A stretch of DNA of 64,000 nucleotides from NCBI GenBank assembly GCA_028704385.1, contig JAQVLA010000008.1, forward strand, positions 1 through 64,000, read 5' to 3'. Shown one piece after another: positions 16,525-24,876 of this stretch. A program made the position numbers and the translations under genes. The notes under the pieces were generated by a model. It was not told where the DNA came from and did no database searches. It worked only from the letters and a program-made list of their open reading frames with translations. This stretch comes from Bacteroidales bacterium (GTDB lineage: Bacteria > Bacteroidota > Bacteroidia > Bacteroidales > F082). How positions within the stretch are numbered: position 1 is the first letter of the stretch; every line of letters begins with the position of its first letter.

Positions 16525-16741
16525 AAAGCTTACATGATTCTTTGTGAGAATGAATGTTAGCTTCTTCAAAATCCTTAAGACCACAGTCGATTGATTCTTT
16601 TTCTTCCTTATTTAAGTGTTTCCACCAGTCTGCAGACTGAGAATAATCTTCTTTTATTTGCCTCTGTTTATGAATTATTGTGGAGTCGTTTAGTCTTGAA
16701 ATCCATTCAATTAGGTCTAATTTTTCAGTTTGGATATTCAT
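16517..16741 (-). CDS. Antitoxin of the RelE/ParE-type module
   Basis: About 74 residues from the ATG at 16741 (MNIQTEKLDLIEWISRL). A longer reading from 16813 adds 24 residues with no clear homology. The sequence contains LIEWISRLNDSTIIHKQRQIK and ends with GLKDFEEANIHSHKESCKLYE-type residues, the pattern of small antitoxins found with RelE/ParE toxins in Bacteroidota (GLxDxExGxxHSHxEVxKLYE). Its end overlaps the toxin start by 8 nt, as usual for such operons. Confidence 0.7.
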   Translation of the reverse strand: MNIQTEKLDLIEWISRLNDSTIIHKQRQIKEDYSQSADWWKHLNKEEKESIDCGLKDFEEANIHSHKESCKLYE

Positions 16742-16853
16742 TTTTTTGATCGTATTTAGCAAATCATCTTCTGATGTAACAAAACAACCAATGCTTAAGT
16801 TATATTCCAACATTAAAACAAAAATAATTCTATTTTTTCAGAAAAGCGAGAAC

Positions 16854-16885
16854 AAAAAAGCCGAAGTAATGGTACTCCGGCTTTT
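16854..16885 (-). terminator. Terminator after the ETF operon
   Basis: The stem AAAAGCCGGAGTA / TACTTCGGCTTTT (one G-T pair) with a 4-nt loop is followed on the minus strand by six T residues, 20 nt after the etfA stop. It also has a short T run on the plus strand, but no plus-strand gene ends here. Confidence 0.85.
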
Positions 16886-16904
16886 AGAACTTTATCACAG
16901 TATA

Positions 16905-17873
16905 TCAGGCCTTCAGTTCTTTAACAGCCTGGATAAACTGTGGCAATACCTTGAACACATCACCCACGATGCCATAGTCGGCAGCCTCGAAGATAGGAGC
17001 TTCGGGGTCTTTATTCACAGCCACAATCACTTTGGATGAACTCACCCCACCAAGATGCTGGATAGCACCTGAAATACCGAAAGCGAAATAAAGATTAGGT
17101 GCAATAATTTTTCCGGTTTGCCCTACATGTTCGTTATGCGGGCGCCAGCCTTCATCCGAAACAGGACGAGAACAGGCTGTGCCAGCTCCCAGTATTTCGG
17201 CCAGTTCTTCTAACTGTCCCCAGTTGTCGGCAGCTTTCATGCCGCGACCACCCGATACAACGATTTCGGCATCCTGCAGCAAGACTTTTCCGGTTACTTT
17301 GTTTGTGCTTATGACAGTTGTTTCAAAGTCTTCGGCAGAAAGTCCGGTATCAAAGGCTGTAATTTCGGCTTCTGTGTTTTTCTCTTTCAGGCCAAAAGAA
17401 TTTGGTGCGAGTGTTAGGATTTTATTCGCTGATTTGATTGTGATATTTGCAAAAGCTTTGCTGGTGAAAACCATTTTTTTAACTACGAAAGGCTCGGTGC
17501 TGATCGGCAGGCCCTGAACAGCAGAAACTAGTCCTGCCTTCATTTTTACAGCCAAACGGGGTGAAACAGCTTTACCCAGGTTATTGTTTGCCATCACCAC
17601 AATGGTAGCGGCAGTTTTTTCGGCAGCGGCAAAAAGTGCCTTGGCGATAGCACTGTTGTCGAGGGTGTTGTAAGCTTCATTGGTATCGGAAAGCACTTCA
17701 GTGATGCCGTATTTTCCCAAAGTTTTTAAGGTGGCTTCGTCCGCTTTTCCAAGCGAAACAGCTTTTACGGGAAGTTGTAGTTTTTCGGCCAGTTGTGCAC
17801 CATAAGAAGCCAGTTCATAGCTGAGTTTCTTGAGTTTTCCGTCCCAGTTTTCTATATATACAAGTACTGACAT
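16905..17873 (-). CDS. etfA: Electron transfer flavoprotein alpha subunit
   Basis: 322 residues from ATG 17873 ([14 protein letters not shown]); an upstream extension to 17999 exists but would overlap etfB. The C-terminal FAD-binding domain shows [35 protein letters not shown] and [19 protein letters not shown], all diagnostic of EtfA. With EtfB it forms a heterodimer that passes electrons from acyl-CoA or other dehydrogenases to a quinone oxidoreductase or takes part in electron bifurcation. It follows etfB by 19 nt. Confidence 0.95.
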   Translation of the reverse strand: MSVLVYIENWDGKLKKLSYELASYGAQLAEKLQLPVKAVSLGKADEATLKTLGKYGITEVLSDTNEAYNTLDNSAIAKALFAAAEKTAATIVVMANNNLGKAVSPRLAVKMKAGLVSAVQGLPISTEPFVVKKMVFTSKAFANITIKSANKILTLAPNSFGLKEKNTEAEITAFDTGLSAEDFETTVISTNKVTGKVLLQDAEIVVSGGRGMKAADNWGQLEELAEILGAGTACSRPVSDEGWRPHNEHVGQTGKIIAPNLYFAFGISGAIQHLGGVSSSKVIVAVNKDPEAPIFEAADYGIVGDVFKVLPQFIQAVKELKA

Positions 17874-17892
17874 TATTCTGATTTTTAAGGTT

Positions 17893-18636
17893 TTACAATA
17901 CTTTAGCTTCTTCGTGCAGCAAATTGATGAGACTGGCAGCCTGATCTTCATCCACCATTTTACAGGCAGCTTTTGCCGGGGGAAGTTCAAAATGTTCAAA
18001 AGCAGTTAAAGCTTCAGCATCCACTGCTGCAATCACATTCAGTGGTTTTTTACGGGCCATCATTATGCCACGCATTGCAGGAATACGAGGTTCTTTGGCG
18101 ATACCTTTCTGCACTACGGCAAGCAGTGGAAGCGACATATTAATTTGCTGTGAACCACCATCAATTTCTCTGCTGATTATAAGCAGATCTCCATCCAAAT
18201 CAATGCCTGATACAGCGGATACAGACTTCCTGTTGAGCATTTCGGCCAACATACCACCTACAGCAGTGCCATTATAATCAGCATTTTCGATGCCGGCGAG
18301 GATAAGGTCGTAATCAGCAGCTACTGCAGCCAGTTGTTTGGCAACATAAAATGCATCAAGCGGATCAGCGTCGATGCGAATAGCTTCATCGGCACCAACA
18401 GCAAGTGCTTTGCGCAGAGTGGCTTCTGTTTCGCTTCGGCCAACATTGGCAACTACAATTTTTTCGACAGCTGCAGGGTTTGCTTCTTTGAGTTCCATGG
18501 CGCGTGTGAGGGCCAGTTCGTCCCAGGGATTGATAATCCACTGCACACCGCTGGCATCCATTGCCGTATTGTCGGCATTGAATTTGATTTTGGTGGTTGT
18601 GTCGGGCACATTACCAATTAAAACCAGAATTTTCAT
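17893..18636 (-). CDS. etfB: Electron transfer flavoprotein beta subunit
   Basis: 247 residues, begins MKILVLIGNVPDTTTKIKF, has INPWDELALTRAMEL, VGRSETEATLRKALAVGADEAI and AGIENADYNGTAVGGMLAE, the AMP/nucleotide-binding hallmarks of EtfB. It carries an LPLLAVVQKGIAKEPRIPAMRGIM segment, the beta-subunit recognition loop region contacting partner dehydrogenases. No acyl-CoA dehydrogenase gene lies beside it in this window. It is first in the two-gene operon. Confidence 0.95.
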   Translation of the reverse strand: MKILVLIGNVPDTTTKIKFNADNTAMDASGVQWIINPWDELALTRAMELKEANPAAVEKIVVANVGRSETEATLRKALAVGADEAIRIDADPLDAFYVAKQLAAVAADYDLILAGIENADYNGTAVGGMLAEMLNRKSVSAVSGIDLDGDLLIISREIDGGSQQINMSLPLLAVVQKGIAKEPRIPAMRGIMMARKKPLNVIAAVDAEALTAFEHFELPPAKAACKMVDEDQAASLINLLHEEAKVL

Positions 18637-18760
18637 AGTGTATTGACTTAGTTATTGCAATTGATTTCGAATGTAAATCTGCTGAATCCGAATGTTTTAT
18701 CATTGTTGCCTTCACCACTTACGGGAGGAAAATAATCGGACCACCAGCTGCTTAATCCGG

Positions 18761-18768
18761 CAAATATA
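18761..18768 (-). promoter_or_regulatory. Possible -7 element for etfBA
   Basis: TATATTTG on the minus strand fits TAnnTTTG, about 125 nt before the etfB start. No convincing -33 TTG lies at the right distance, so the call is weak. Confidence 0.35.
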
Positions 18769-18868
18769 GCACATATTCTTTTTTCTGTTCAGGCTTCTGT
18801 CATTGCTTTTAGTCAGGATCTGAAACATTGTGGTTCTTCGCGCGTTAGTTCAGCTGAGGAAATAAGGC

Positions 18869-18876
18869 TAATTTTG
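18869..18876 (+). promoter_or_regulatory. Possible -7 element for the S41 protease gene
   Basis: TAATTTTG matches TAnnTTTG and lies 28 nt before the ATG at 18905. A weak TTAG (18845-18848) sits 20 nt upstream in place of the -33 TTTG. Confidence 0.45.
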
Positions 18877-18904
18877 TGATTCAAATTTGATATTCGTTTT
18901 AGTT

Positions 18905-20521
18905 ATGATAAAGAGACCCATTATTTATCTTCCACTGATATTTTCGCTCTTGCTGGCTGGTGGCATCTGGCTGGGCATGCGACTTACTATTGATAACAAT
19001 CCGCATCAAATGCTCCGCATTTCAGGACACAGCAACAGTAAGCTCGACAATATCCTAAGTTATATCGAAAGTGATTATGTGGATGAAGTAAATAGAAAAA
19101 CCCTTGAAAACGAGGCTATTGCTGCTATGATCGAAAAGCTTGATCCGCATAGCGATTTTATCACTGCAGAGGAGTTCCATGAAATGAATGATCCGCTTTT
19201 GGGAAAGTTTGAAGGTATTGGCGTTTCTTTTCGGATCGAAAAAGATACCATAACGGTGATCAGTCCGCTCATAGGAGGCCCATCCGAAAAGGTAGGCATC
19301 ATGGCTGGTGATCGTATAATTTTTATCGAAGATACACTGGTCGCTGGAGTTGAAGTGACTAACCGCGATGCCATGCGCAAACTTAAAGGTGACAAGGGAA
19401 CAAAAGTGAGGATAAAAGTGCTGCGAAGAGGTATCGAAGGTTTAATTGACTTTACCATAACGCGTGATGTTATTCCAACCTTTAGCCTGGATATCGCCTA
19501 TATGTTGGATGCGAAAACCGGCTTTATCAGGTTGAACAAGTTCAGTGCCACCACACACGAAGAGTTTATGGGTGCTGTTGTAAAGCTGCTTGAGCAAGGT
19601 ATGCAACAACTAGTGCTTGATTTGAGGGGAAATACCGGTGGATTTTTGAGTGCAGCCAGAGATCTGACGGATGAGTTTCTGACGGATGGCAAGTTGATTG
19701 TTTATACGGAAGGTAAAAACAGACCCCGGTCTTTTGCCTTTGCAACAAAAAAAGGCTTGTTACACGATTTTCCGGTAGCTGTGTTGATTGACGAAGGTTC
19801 AGCCAGTGCAAGCGAGATTGTTGCCGGAGCACTTCAAGACAACGACAGAGGTATTATCGTAGGACGACGGTCTTTTGGCAAAGGATTGGTGCAGGAACAA
19901 TTGCCGCTTCCGGATGGCTCGGCAGTGCGTCTCACTGTTGCCAGGTATTATACACCAACAGGCCGCTCTATTCAAAAACCTTATAATGGGGATAAAATGG
20001 AATATCATCACGAAGCTTTTGAACGCTACGAAAATGGTGAGTTGATGCATCCCGATAGTATCCATTTTGCTGATTCACTTAAATATACTACGCCAAAAGG
20101 CAAAATTGTATATGGAGGTGGTGGTATCATGCCGGATGTGTATGTTCCCCTTGAAGCAGATAGCAGTCTGATCTATTATAACAGACTGGCAAATAGCGGA
20201 TTACTATTTCAGTTCGCTTTTGAATATGCCGATACGCATCGCCCCGAGCTTAACCAATATGGTTCGCCAGAAGCCTTTGTCGAACAATTCAGGCTTACGG
20301 ATAAAATTTACAACGAGCTTGTCGCTTTTGCCTCTGAGAAGGGTGTAAACGGAACAGACAAGGAAAAACAGGCAGCGCGTCAAAAAACAGGGATATTATT
20401 CCAGGCCTATGTGGGACGCCACATTTACGACGAAGCTGGTTTTTATCCTGTTTATAGGGAAATCGACAATATCCTCAGGGAGGCACTAAAAGTGCTGGAT
20501 AAAGAAGAAGTACTTTTGTGA
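18905..20521 (+). CDS. S41 family C-terminal processing peptidase
   Basis: 538 residues from the ATG at 18905 (MIKRPIIYLPLIF); an earlier in-frame ATG at 18887 adds six residues. It has an N-terminal membrane anchor, a PDZ domain (about 85-170, with the carboxylate-binding GIGVSF) and the S41 protease domain. Catalytic Ser301 lies in SASASE and Lys326 in SFGKG, 25 residues apart as in E. coli Prc. Such periplasmic proteases trim or degrade envelope proteins. Its stop codon overlaps the histidine kinase start (ATGA), an unusual coupling. Confidence 0.92.
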   Translation: MIKRPIIYLPLIFSLLLAGGIWLGMRLTIDNNPHQMLRISGHSNSKLDNILSYIESDYVDEVNRKTLENEAIAAMIEKLDPHSDFITAEEFHEMNDPLLGKFEGIGVSFRIEKDTITVISPLIGGPSEKVGIMAGDRIIFIEDTLVAGVEVTNRDAMRKLKGDKGTKVRIKVLRRGIEGLIDFTITRDVIPTFSLDIAYMLDAKTGFIRLNKFSATTHEEFMGAVVKLLEQGMQQLVLDLRGNTGGFLSAARDLTDEFLTDGKLIVYTEGKNRPRSFAFATKKGLLHDFPVAVLIDEGSASASEIVAGALQDNDRGIIVGRRSFGKGLVQEQLPLPDGSAVRLTVARYYTPTGRSIQKPYNGDKMEYHHEAFERYENGELMHPDSIHFADSLKYTTPKGKIVYGGGGIMPDVYVPLEADSSLIYYNRLANSGLLFQFAFEYADTHRPELNQYGSPEAFVEQFRLTDKIYNELVAFASEKGVNGTDKEKQAARQKTGILFQAYVGRHIYDEAGFYPVYREIDNILREALKVLDKEEVLL

Positions 20522-21828
20522 TGATTGGCGAGATAGTTTTTATCAGTGCATCTTTTATCCTGCGGCTGGTCACTTTTGCCGTGGTGATGAATTATGTGAA
20601 TATTTCCAAACACCGGGTAGCCTGGTGGATGATAGCTGCTGCCATGATCCTGATGGCATTGGAAAATCTCTTTCAATTGCTGGCCATTGAAGGGATTTCG
20701 GATCTGGCAGTGGGCACAAAAGTACCACCAGTAGCAGGTTTTATGGTTTCGTTGTTGATGCTGAGTGGCACCTTATTAATACGTAACATCCTGAAACGAC
20801 TTTCCAAAGCCGAGCGCACAAGACTAAGCATCAACCACCGGTATCAAATGCTTTTCAATACCAGTTCGGATCAGATTTTTGTGATTGACACTAATGGTCA
20901 GATACTCGAAGTGAATCAGGCTGCTTGCGAACGGCTGGAGTATTCCAGGGAAGTTCTGCTTTGTAGAAGTTTTGCCTCACTCAAGGCAGGCCCTCATTCG
21001 GAAGGAGTGCTGGATCATCTGAACGAAATAAGGCAGAACAAGATGCACATATTTGAAACCGAGCTGCTTTCAGCTAAAGGCAAACGTATTCCGATGGAGA
21101 TGAGTTGCAGGTTGATCGAGATTGACGAAAAACCCTGCATCACCTGTGTTGCCAGGAATATCTCCGCACGTAAAGAGCTGGAAAAGCGTGTGCTGATAGC
21201 CACAATAGAAACCGAAGAAAATGAACGTAGCCGCTTTGCACGTGAAATTCATGACGGTTTAGGGCCATTGCTTTCGACCATCAAGCTGTATGTGAACGAG
21301 CTGGAGCACAACGAAAAAAAAGCAGATCATGATGCTAACATTCAATATATCAATAAATTGATCGATGAAGCCGTGAGTAGCGCCCGCAATATTGCCAATA
21401 ATATTACGCCAAAAATAATAACAGATTATGGCCTGATCCGGTCGCTGGAGAATTTTTGTCAGTCGATAAATGCAACCAAATTGTTGGAGATAAATTTTCG
21501 ACACATTAATTTATCTTCCAGATTGGGTTCTACCATTGAACTCACTCTTTACCGCATCATAACGGAGTTGATCAACAACACCATCAAACATGCACAGGCA
21601 CAGCAAGTGCATATCGAATTACTGCAGGAAGCTTCACGCATAAGGTTGAGCTATCACGATGATGGCATTGGTTTTGAACTGGATGAGGCATTGGATAAAA
21701 CGGATAATACACTTGGATTAAAGAATATCATCAGCAGGGTTCGCTCACTAAAAGGCAGTTTTTCGTTCAGAAATACCAGGCCTGGCATCGAAATATTGAT
21801 TAATTTGGATGCAGAACAAGTAAAATAG
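20518..21828 (+). CDS. Membrane sensor histidine kinase, PAS and HisKA_3 type
   Basis: 436 residues. The first 100 or so include about three hydrophobic segments and no large periplasmic domain. A PAS domain (about 110-225) follows, starting NHRYQMLFNTSSDQIFVIDTNGQI. The NarL-type dimerisation region (PF07730) has REIHDGLGPLLSTIKLYV with the phospho-accepting His245. The HATPase domain includes ITELINNTIKHA (N box), DDGIGF (G1 box) and TLGLKNI (G2 box). It pairs with the response regulator 75 nt downstream. The signal is unknown; sensing through the membrane or an internal PAS ligand is likely. Confidence 0.9.
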   Translation: MMIGEIVFISASFILRLVTFAVVMNYVNISKHRVAWWMIAAAMILMALENLFQLLAIEGISDLAVGTKVPPVAGFMVSLLMLSGTLLIRNILKRLSKAERTRLSINHRYQMLFNTSSDQIFVIDTNGQILEVNQAACERLEYSREVLLCRSFASLKAGPHSEGVLDHLNEIRQNKMHIFETELLSAKGKRIPMEMSCRLIEIDEKPCITCVARNISARKELEKRVLIATIETEENERSRFAREIHDGLGPLLSTIKLYVNELEHNEKKADHDANIQYINKLIDEAVSSARNIANNITPKIITDYGLIRSLENFCQSINATKLLEINFRHINLSSRLGSTIELTLYRIITELINNTIKHAQAQQVHIELLQEASRIRLSYHDDGIGFELDEALDKTDNTLGLKNIISRVRSLKGSFSFRNTRPGIEILINLDAEQVK

Positions 21829-21870
21829 GCGAAACATTTACGTTGGTATCTTTAATTCTTAAATTACCCC

Positions 21871-21878
21871 TATCTTTG
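21871..21878 (+). promoter_or_regulatory. Possible -7 element for the response regulator gene
   Basis: TATCTTTG fits TAnnTTTG, 25 nt before the response regulator ATG. The -33 region is poor (TTT at 21851-21853, 17 nt away), so an internal promoter is possible but weakly supported. Confidence 0.35.
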
Positions 21879-21903
21879 TTGTGAAAAAATAAACAGAAGC
21901 CAA

Positions 21904-22548
21904 ATGGATCCTGTTATTCGTATCATTATTGTTGACGATCACGAAATTTTTCGTGGTGGGTTACGCATGGTAATCAACAAGCTTGGATATGCCAGGGTGG
22001 TAGGAGAAGCCGGTGACGGGCTGGAATTTTTAAAGCTCATCGAGGACGTAGAAACTGATTTGGTGCTCATGGATATAGAGATGCCCAATATGAATGGGAT
22101 TGAGGCAACAAAAGCAGCCATGGAACGTAAACCGGAACTAAAGATAATTGCACTCACCATGTTCAAAGAAGACGCCTACATCCAAAGCATGATGGAGGCC
22201 GGCGTTAAAGGATTTTTGATCAAAAACATCAGCAAAGAAGTACTTGACAGGGCTTTGCAGGCTGTTTACAATGGCAAAACATATTACAGTGAAGAACTCT
22301 GGGACTATTTTACAAAGGCTGTATCGAAGGAAGAAAAACCACAGGAAGAGATTAATATCACTCCACGCGAGCTGGAAGTGCTGGAGCTGTTGGCTGAGGG
22401 ACTAAGCAACAAAGAAATTGCTGATCGCATGTTTGTAAGTGAACGAACAATTGTAGGACATAAATCCAATCTGATGGCCAAGACCAATTGCAAAAATACC
22501 GTAGCACTGCTTGCTTATGCCATTAGAAACAAGCTGATTGAGATTTAA
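21904..22548 (+). CDS. NarL/LuxR family response regulator
   Basis: 214 residues. The receiver domain (1-125) has the acidic pair Asp11-Asp12, phospho-acceptor Asp57 in VLMDIEMPN, and the conserved Lys in FLIKN. The LuxR-type HTH (about 148-210) reads ITPRELEVLELLAEGLSNKEI and continues with the recognition helix VSERTIVGHKSNLMAKT. It should be phosphorylated by the upstream kinase and bind DNA as a dimer. The targets are unknown. Confidence 0.93.
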   Translation: MDPVIRIIIVDDHEIFRGGLRMVINKLGYARVVGEAGDGLEFLKLIEDVETDLVLMDIEMPNMNGIEATKAAMERKPELKIIALTMFKEDAYIQSMMEAGVKGFLIKNISKEVLDRALQAVYNGKTYYSEELWDYFTKAVSKEEKPQEEINITPRELEVLELLAEGLSNKEIADRMFVSERTIVGHKSNLMAKTNCKNTVALLAYAIRNKLIEI

Positions 22549-22690
22549 TTTTGAACCTTAGTGATACAATTATAAGTGATAATTTGCGTCCTTGATAGTT
22601 AATAGATCTTATTAACTTGGCATGATTCCAACTATGAACTGCCAATATCAATCAAAAGTTACCAGCAAAAATTTATACCCAAATAAACAC

Positions 22691-24028
22691 TTACAATAAT
22701 TCATTCGCCAGATTTGCCAGTTCCGAACGCTCTCCCTTTTCCAGACGAATATGAGCATACAAATCATGGTGCTTGATGTTATGGATCAGATAGGAAAGCC
22801 CGTTCGACTGGGCATCCAGATAAGGCGTATCAATTTGAAAAACATCTCCGGTAAAAATAATCTTGGTGTTTTCGCCGGCGCGTGTGATGATGGTTTTCAC
22901 TTCGTGTGGCGTAAGGTTTTGGGCTTCGTCCACAATAAATATTACATTAGAGATGCTGCGCCCGCGTATGTATGCCAGCGGAGTGATTACCAGTTTTTCC
23001 TTCTCCACCGCTTCCGTAATGCGTTTATATTCCTTGTCCTCCTCGCCATACTGGTTTTGAATAAATTTCAGATTATCCCAAAGCGGCTCCATATAAGGAT
23101 TTAATTTAGATTTGATATCACCCGGCAAAAAGCCAATATCTTTGTTGCTGAGTGGCACAATCGGACGTGCCAGATAAACCTGTTTAAAGCTGCGACGCTG
23201 TTCCCAGGCAGCAGCCAAAGCAAGCAAAGTTTTGCCGGTTCCTGCAATACCTTGTATGGTAACCAATTTAATTTCTGGATTGAGCAGGGCATGAAATGCA
23301 AAAACCTGTTCTGCATTTCGGGGCATAATACGCGAAATGGCATGTTTCTCTATCCTTTCAATTCTTCCGGTGATCGGATTATAGAAACCCAGTGCCGAAT
23401 TTTTTTCGCTTTTCAGGATGAAATAATGATTCGCGACAGCCGGCTTGTGCCCGATTTCATCCAAACTGCAAAAACCTTCCGTATATAACTTGTCAATCAC
23501 CTCGGCAGGAACATTTTCGAGTGTAGTTTTGCCGGTATAAAGCGAATTCACATCTTTCACTTTTCCGGTTTCATAATCTTCGGCCTGCAGGTTCAGCGAT
23601 TTGGCTTTTAGCCTGAGATTCACATCCTTTGAAACCAAAATCACTTTGGTGCCAGGATTATCTTCCGAAAGTTTAAGGGCAGCATTTAAAATCCGGTGAT
23701 CGGGTTTGTCGGCACCAAAAACTTCACAGGCATCCAGCTTACTCTTCTCGTTCATCAAAACCTTAAATCGTCCTCTGGTGGGCCCGTTGAGCCGACGCCA
23801 GTTTTTCATGGTGTACTTCCCTGATATGCGGTCCATGAACCTTATAAACTCTCGCGCTTCGAAGTTCTTGGTGTCGTTGCCTTTTTTAAAATTATCCAAC
23901 TCCTCGAATACGGTAATCGGAATGGCCACATCATGCTCCTCAAAGGTGTTGATGGCATTATGGTTGTATATGATAACGGAGGTATCGAGTACGAAAATCT
24001 TTTGTGTTTTAGTTTTGGCGGCAGGCAT
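22691..24028 (-). CDS. PhoH-like ATPase with N-terminal PIN domain
   Basis: 445 residues. The PIN domain (about 10-150) starts KIFVLDTSVIIYNHNAI and keeps the acidic residues expected of a ribonuclease. The PhoH domain (about 245-445) has Walker A GIAGTGKTLLAL, IFIVDEAQN as Walker B, and the GRSISN / TGDVFQID motifs. This PIN-PhoH (YlaK, PhoH2) combination has been shown in mycobacteria to be an RNA helicase/RNase. It converges with the response regulator gene across a 142-nt gap that holds only a weak AT hairpin (22597-22617). Confidence 0.9.
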   Translation of the reverse strand: MPAAKTKTQKIFVLDTSVIIYNHNAINTFEEHDVAIPITVFEELDNFKKGNDTKNFEAREFIRFMDRISGKYTMKNWRRLNGPTRGRFKVLMNEKSKLDACEVFGADKPDHRILNAALKLSEDNPGTKVILVSKDVNLRLKAKSLNLQAEDYETGKVKDVNSLYTGKTTLENVPAEVIDKLYTEGFCSLDEIGHKPAVANHYFILKSEKNSALGFYNPITGRIERIEKHAISRIMPRNAEQVFAFHALLNPEIKLVTIQGIAGTGKTLLALAAAWEQRRSFKQVYLARPIVPLSNKDIGFLPGDIKSKLNPYMEPLWDNLKFIQNQYGEEDKEYKRITEAVEKEKLVITPLAYIRGRSISNVIFIVDEAQNLTPHEVKTIITRAGENTKIIFTGDVFQIDTPYLDAQSNGLSYLIHNIKHHDLYAHIRLEKGERSELANLANELL

Positions 24029-24230
24029 AAGCAGTAATTTCTGTTTGGGCTCACGAAGTTAACGCTCATCCGCTATCCTTTCCAATGCCTGATGCAGCAT
24101 ACTTATCAACAGTAAATTGTTTATCATTGCTTAACACTCTGATTGAAAGCTTTTAAAATCAATAAACTCTAAATTAAATTTTACGTTGCAAATACAACAC
24201 TTATAATCTCTTTTAACAAAATTTTCCCGA

Positions 24231-24262
24231 TTTGCATTTAGATAGGAAACAAATTACCTTTG
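24231..24262 (+). promoter_or_regulatory. Promoter of the DUF4160-DUF2442 pair
   Basis: TTTG at 24231-24234, 20 nt, then TACCTTTG at 24255-24262, 35 nt before the GTG start. It is a good fit to the Bacteroidota promoter pattern. Confidence 0.6.
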
Positions 24263-24297
24263 TTAATAAATAATGTTCTAACCCTAAATTTTTTTTT

Positions 24298-24534
24298 GTG
24301 CCTGAAATATTTAGAAAACTTGGTTTTGTTTTCTTTTTCTATTCTAACGAAGGTCAAGAACCCATGCATGTTCATGTAAGAAAAGCAGGTGGTTTTGCAA
24401 AATTCTGGGTCGAACCAGTTGATCTTGATTTTTCGCAAGGAATGAAAATTAGTGATATTAAAAAAGCGGAAGAACTCATCTTTGAACACATTGATTTAAT
24501 CAAACAAAAGTGGTATGAAGTACATGGTAGCTGA
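24298..24534 (+). CDS. DUF4160 family protein
   Basis: 78 residues with a GTG start (MPEIFRKLGFVFFFYSNEGQ). The EPMHVHVRKAG segment matches the central HxHV motif of DUF4160 proteins. These small proteins are nearly always encoded just before a DUF2442 protein, as here. The pair has been proposed as toxin-antitoxin-like or phage-defence-associated, with no firm mechanism I know of. It overlaps the next gene by 20 nt. Confidence 0.8.
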   Translation: MPEIFRKLGFVFFFYSNEGQEPMHVHVRKAGGFAKFWVEPVDLDFSQGMKISDIKKAEELIFEHIDLIKQKWYEVHGS

Positions 24535-24769
24535 ACTTATGTTTAAAGCAGAAAAAGCCTGGTACGAAAATGGCAAAATTTGCATTCTGCTGTCTGATAA
24601 TAAAGAAATCAGATTCCCGGTATCACTCAACGAAAAGCTGAGTAATGCCCCTGTTGAAAAACTAGCCAATATCGAACTAATTTGTAATGGCACAGGCCTG
24701 AATTGGCCAGATTTAGATGAAGATTTATCACTTACCGGAATTATGGAAGGCAGGTTTGGCAAAAACTAA
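24515..24769 (+). CDS. DUF2442 family protein
   Basis: 84 residues. The middle reads ISFP-like (KEIRFPVSLNEKL) and the C-terminus GTGLNWPDLDEDLSLTGIM, the classic end of DUF2442 proteins (IxWpxlDEDlsieGLL). It overlaps DUF4160 by 20 nt and belongs to the same mRNA. The biochemical role is unknown. Confidence 0.85.
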   Translation: MKYMVAELMFKAEKAWYENGKICILLSDNKEIRFPVSLNEKLSNAPVEKLANIELICNGTGLNWPDLDEDLSLTGIMEGRFGKN

Positions 24770-24876
24770 TTGCTTTTTTCTTTCAGCTTTTTTTTAAAAA
24801 GCAATAAAAACTATGTTGTTAACTTGAATATTATTGAACTTTTCATCGTTCTACGCTCAGTTTTTACTCTTCATTT

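Noticed and set aside
16741-16813. N-terminal extension of the antitoxin from ATG 16813
   Set aside because: Family members usually begin near the MNIQTEKL-type sequence, so the shorter start at 16741 is preferred. It remains possible.
22597-22617. AT-only hairpin between the response regulator and PhoH genes as a terminator
   Set aside because: The 8-bp stem has almost no G-C pairs and no T-tract, so it is too weak to call.
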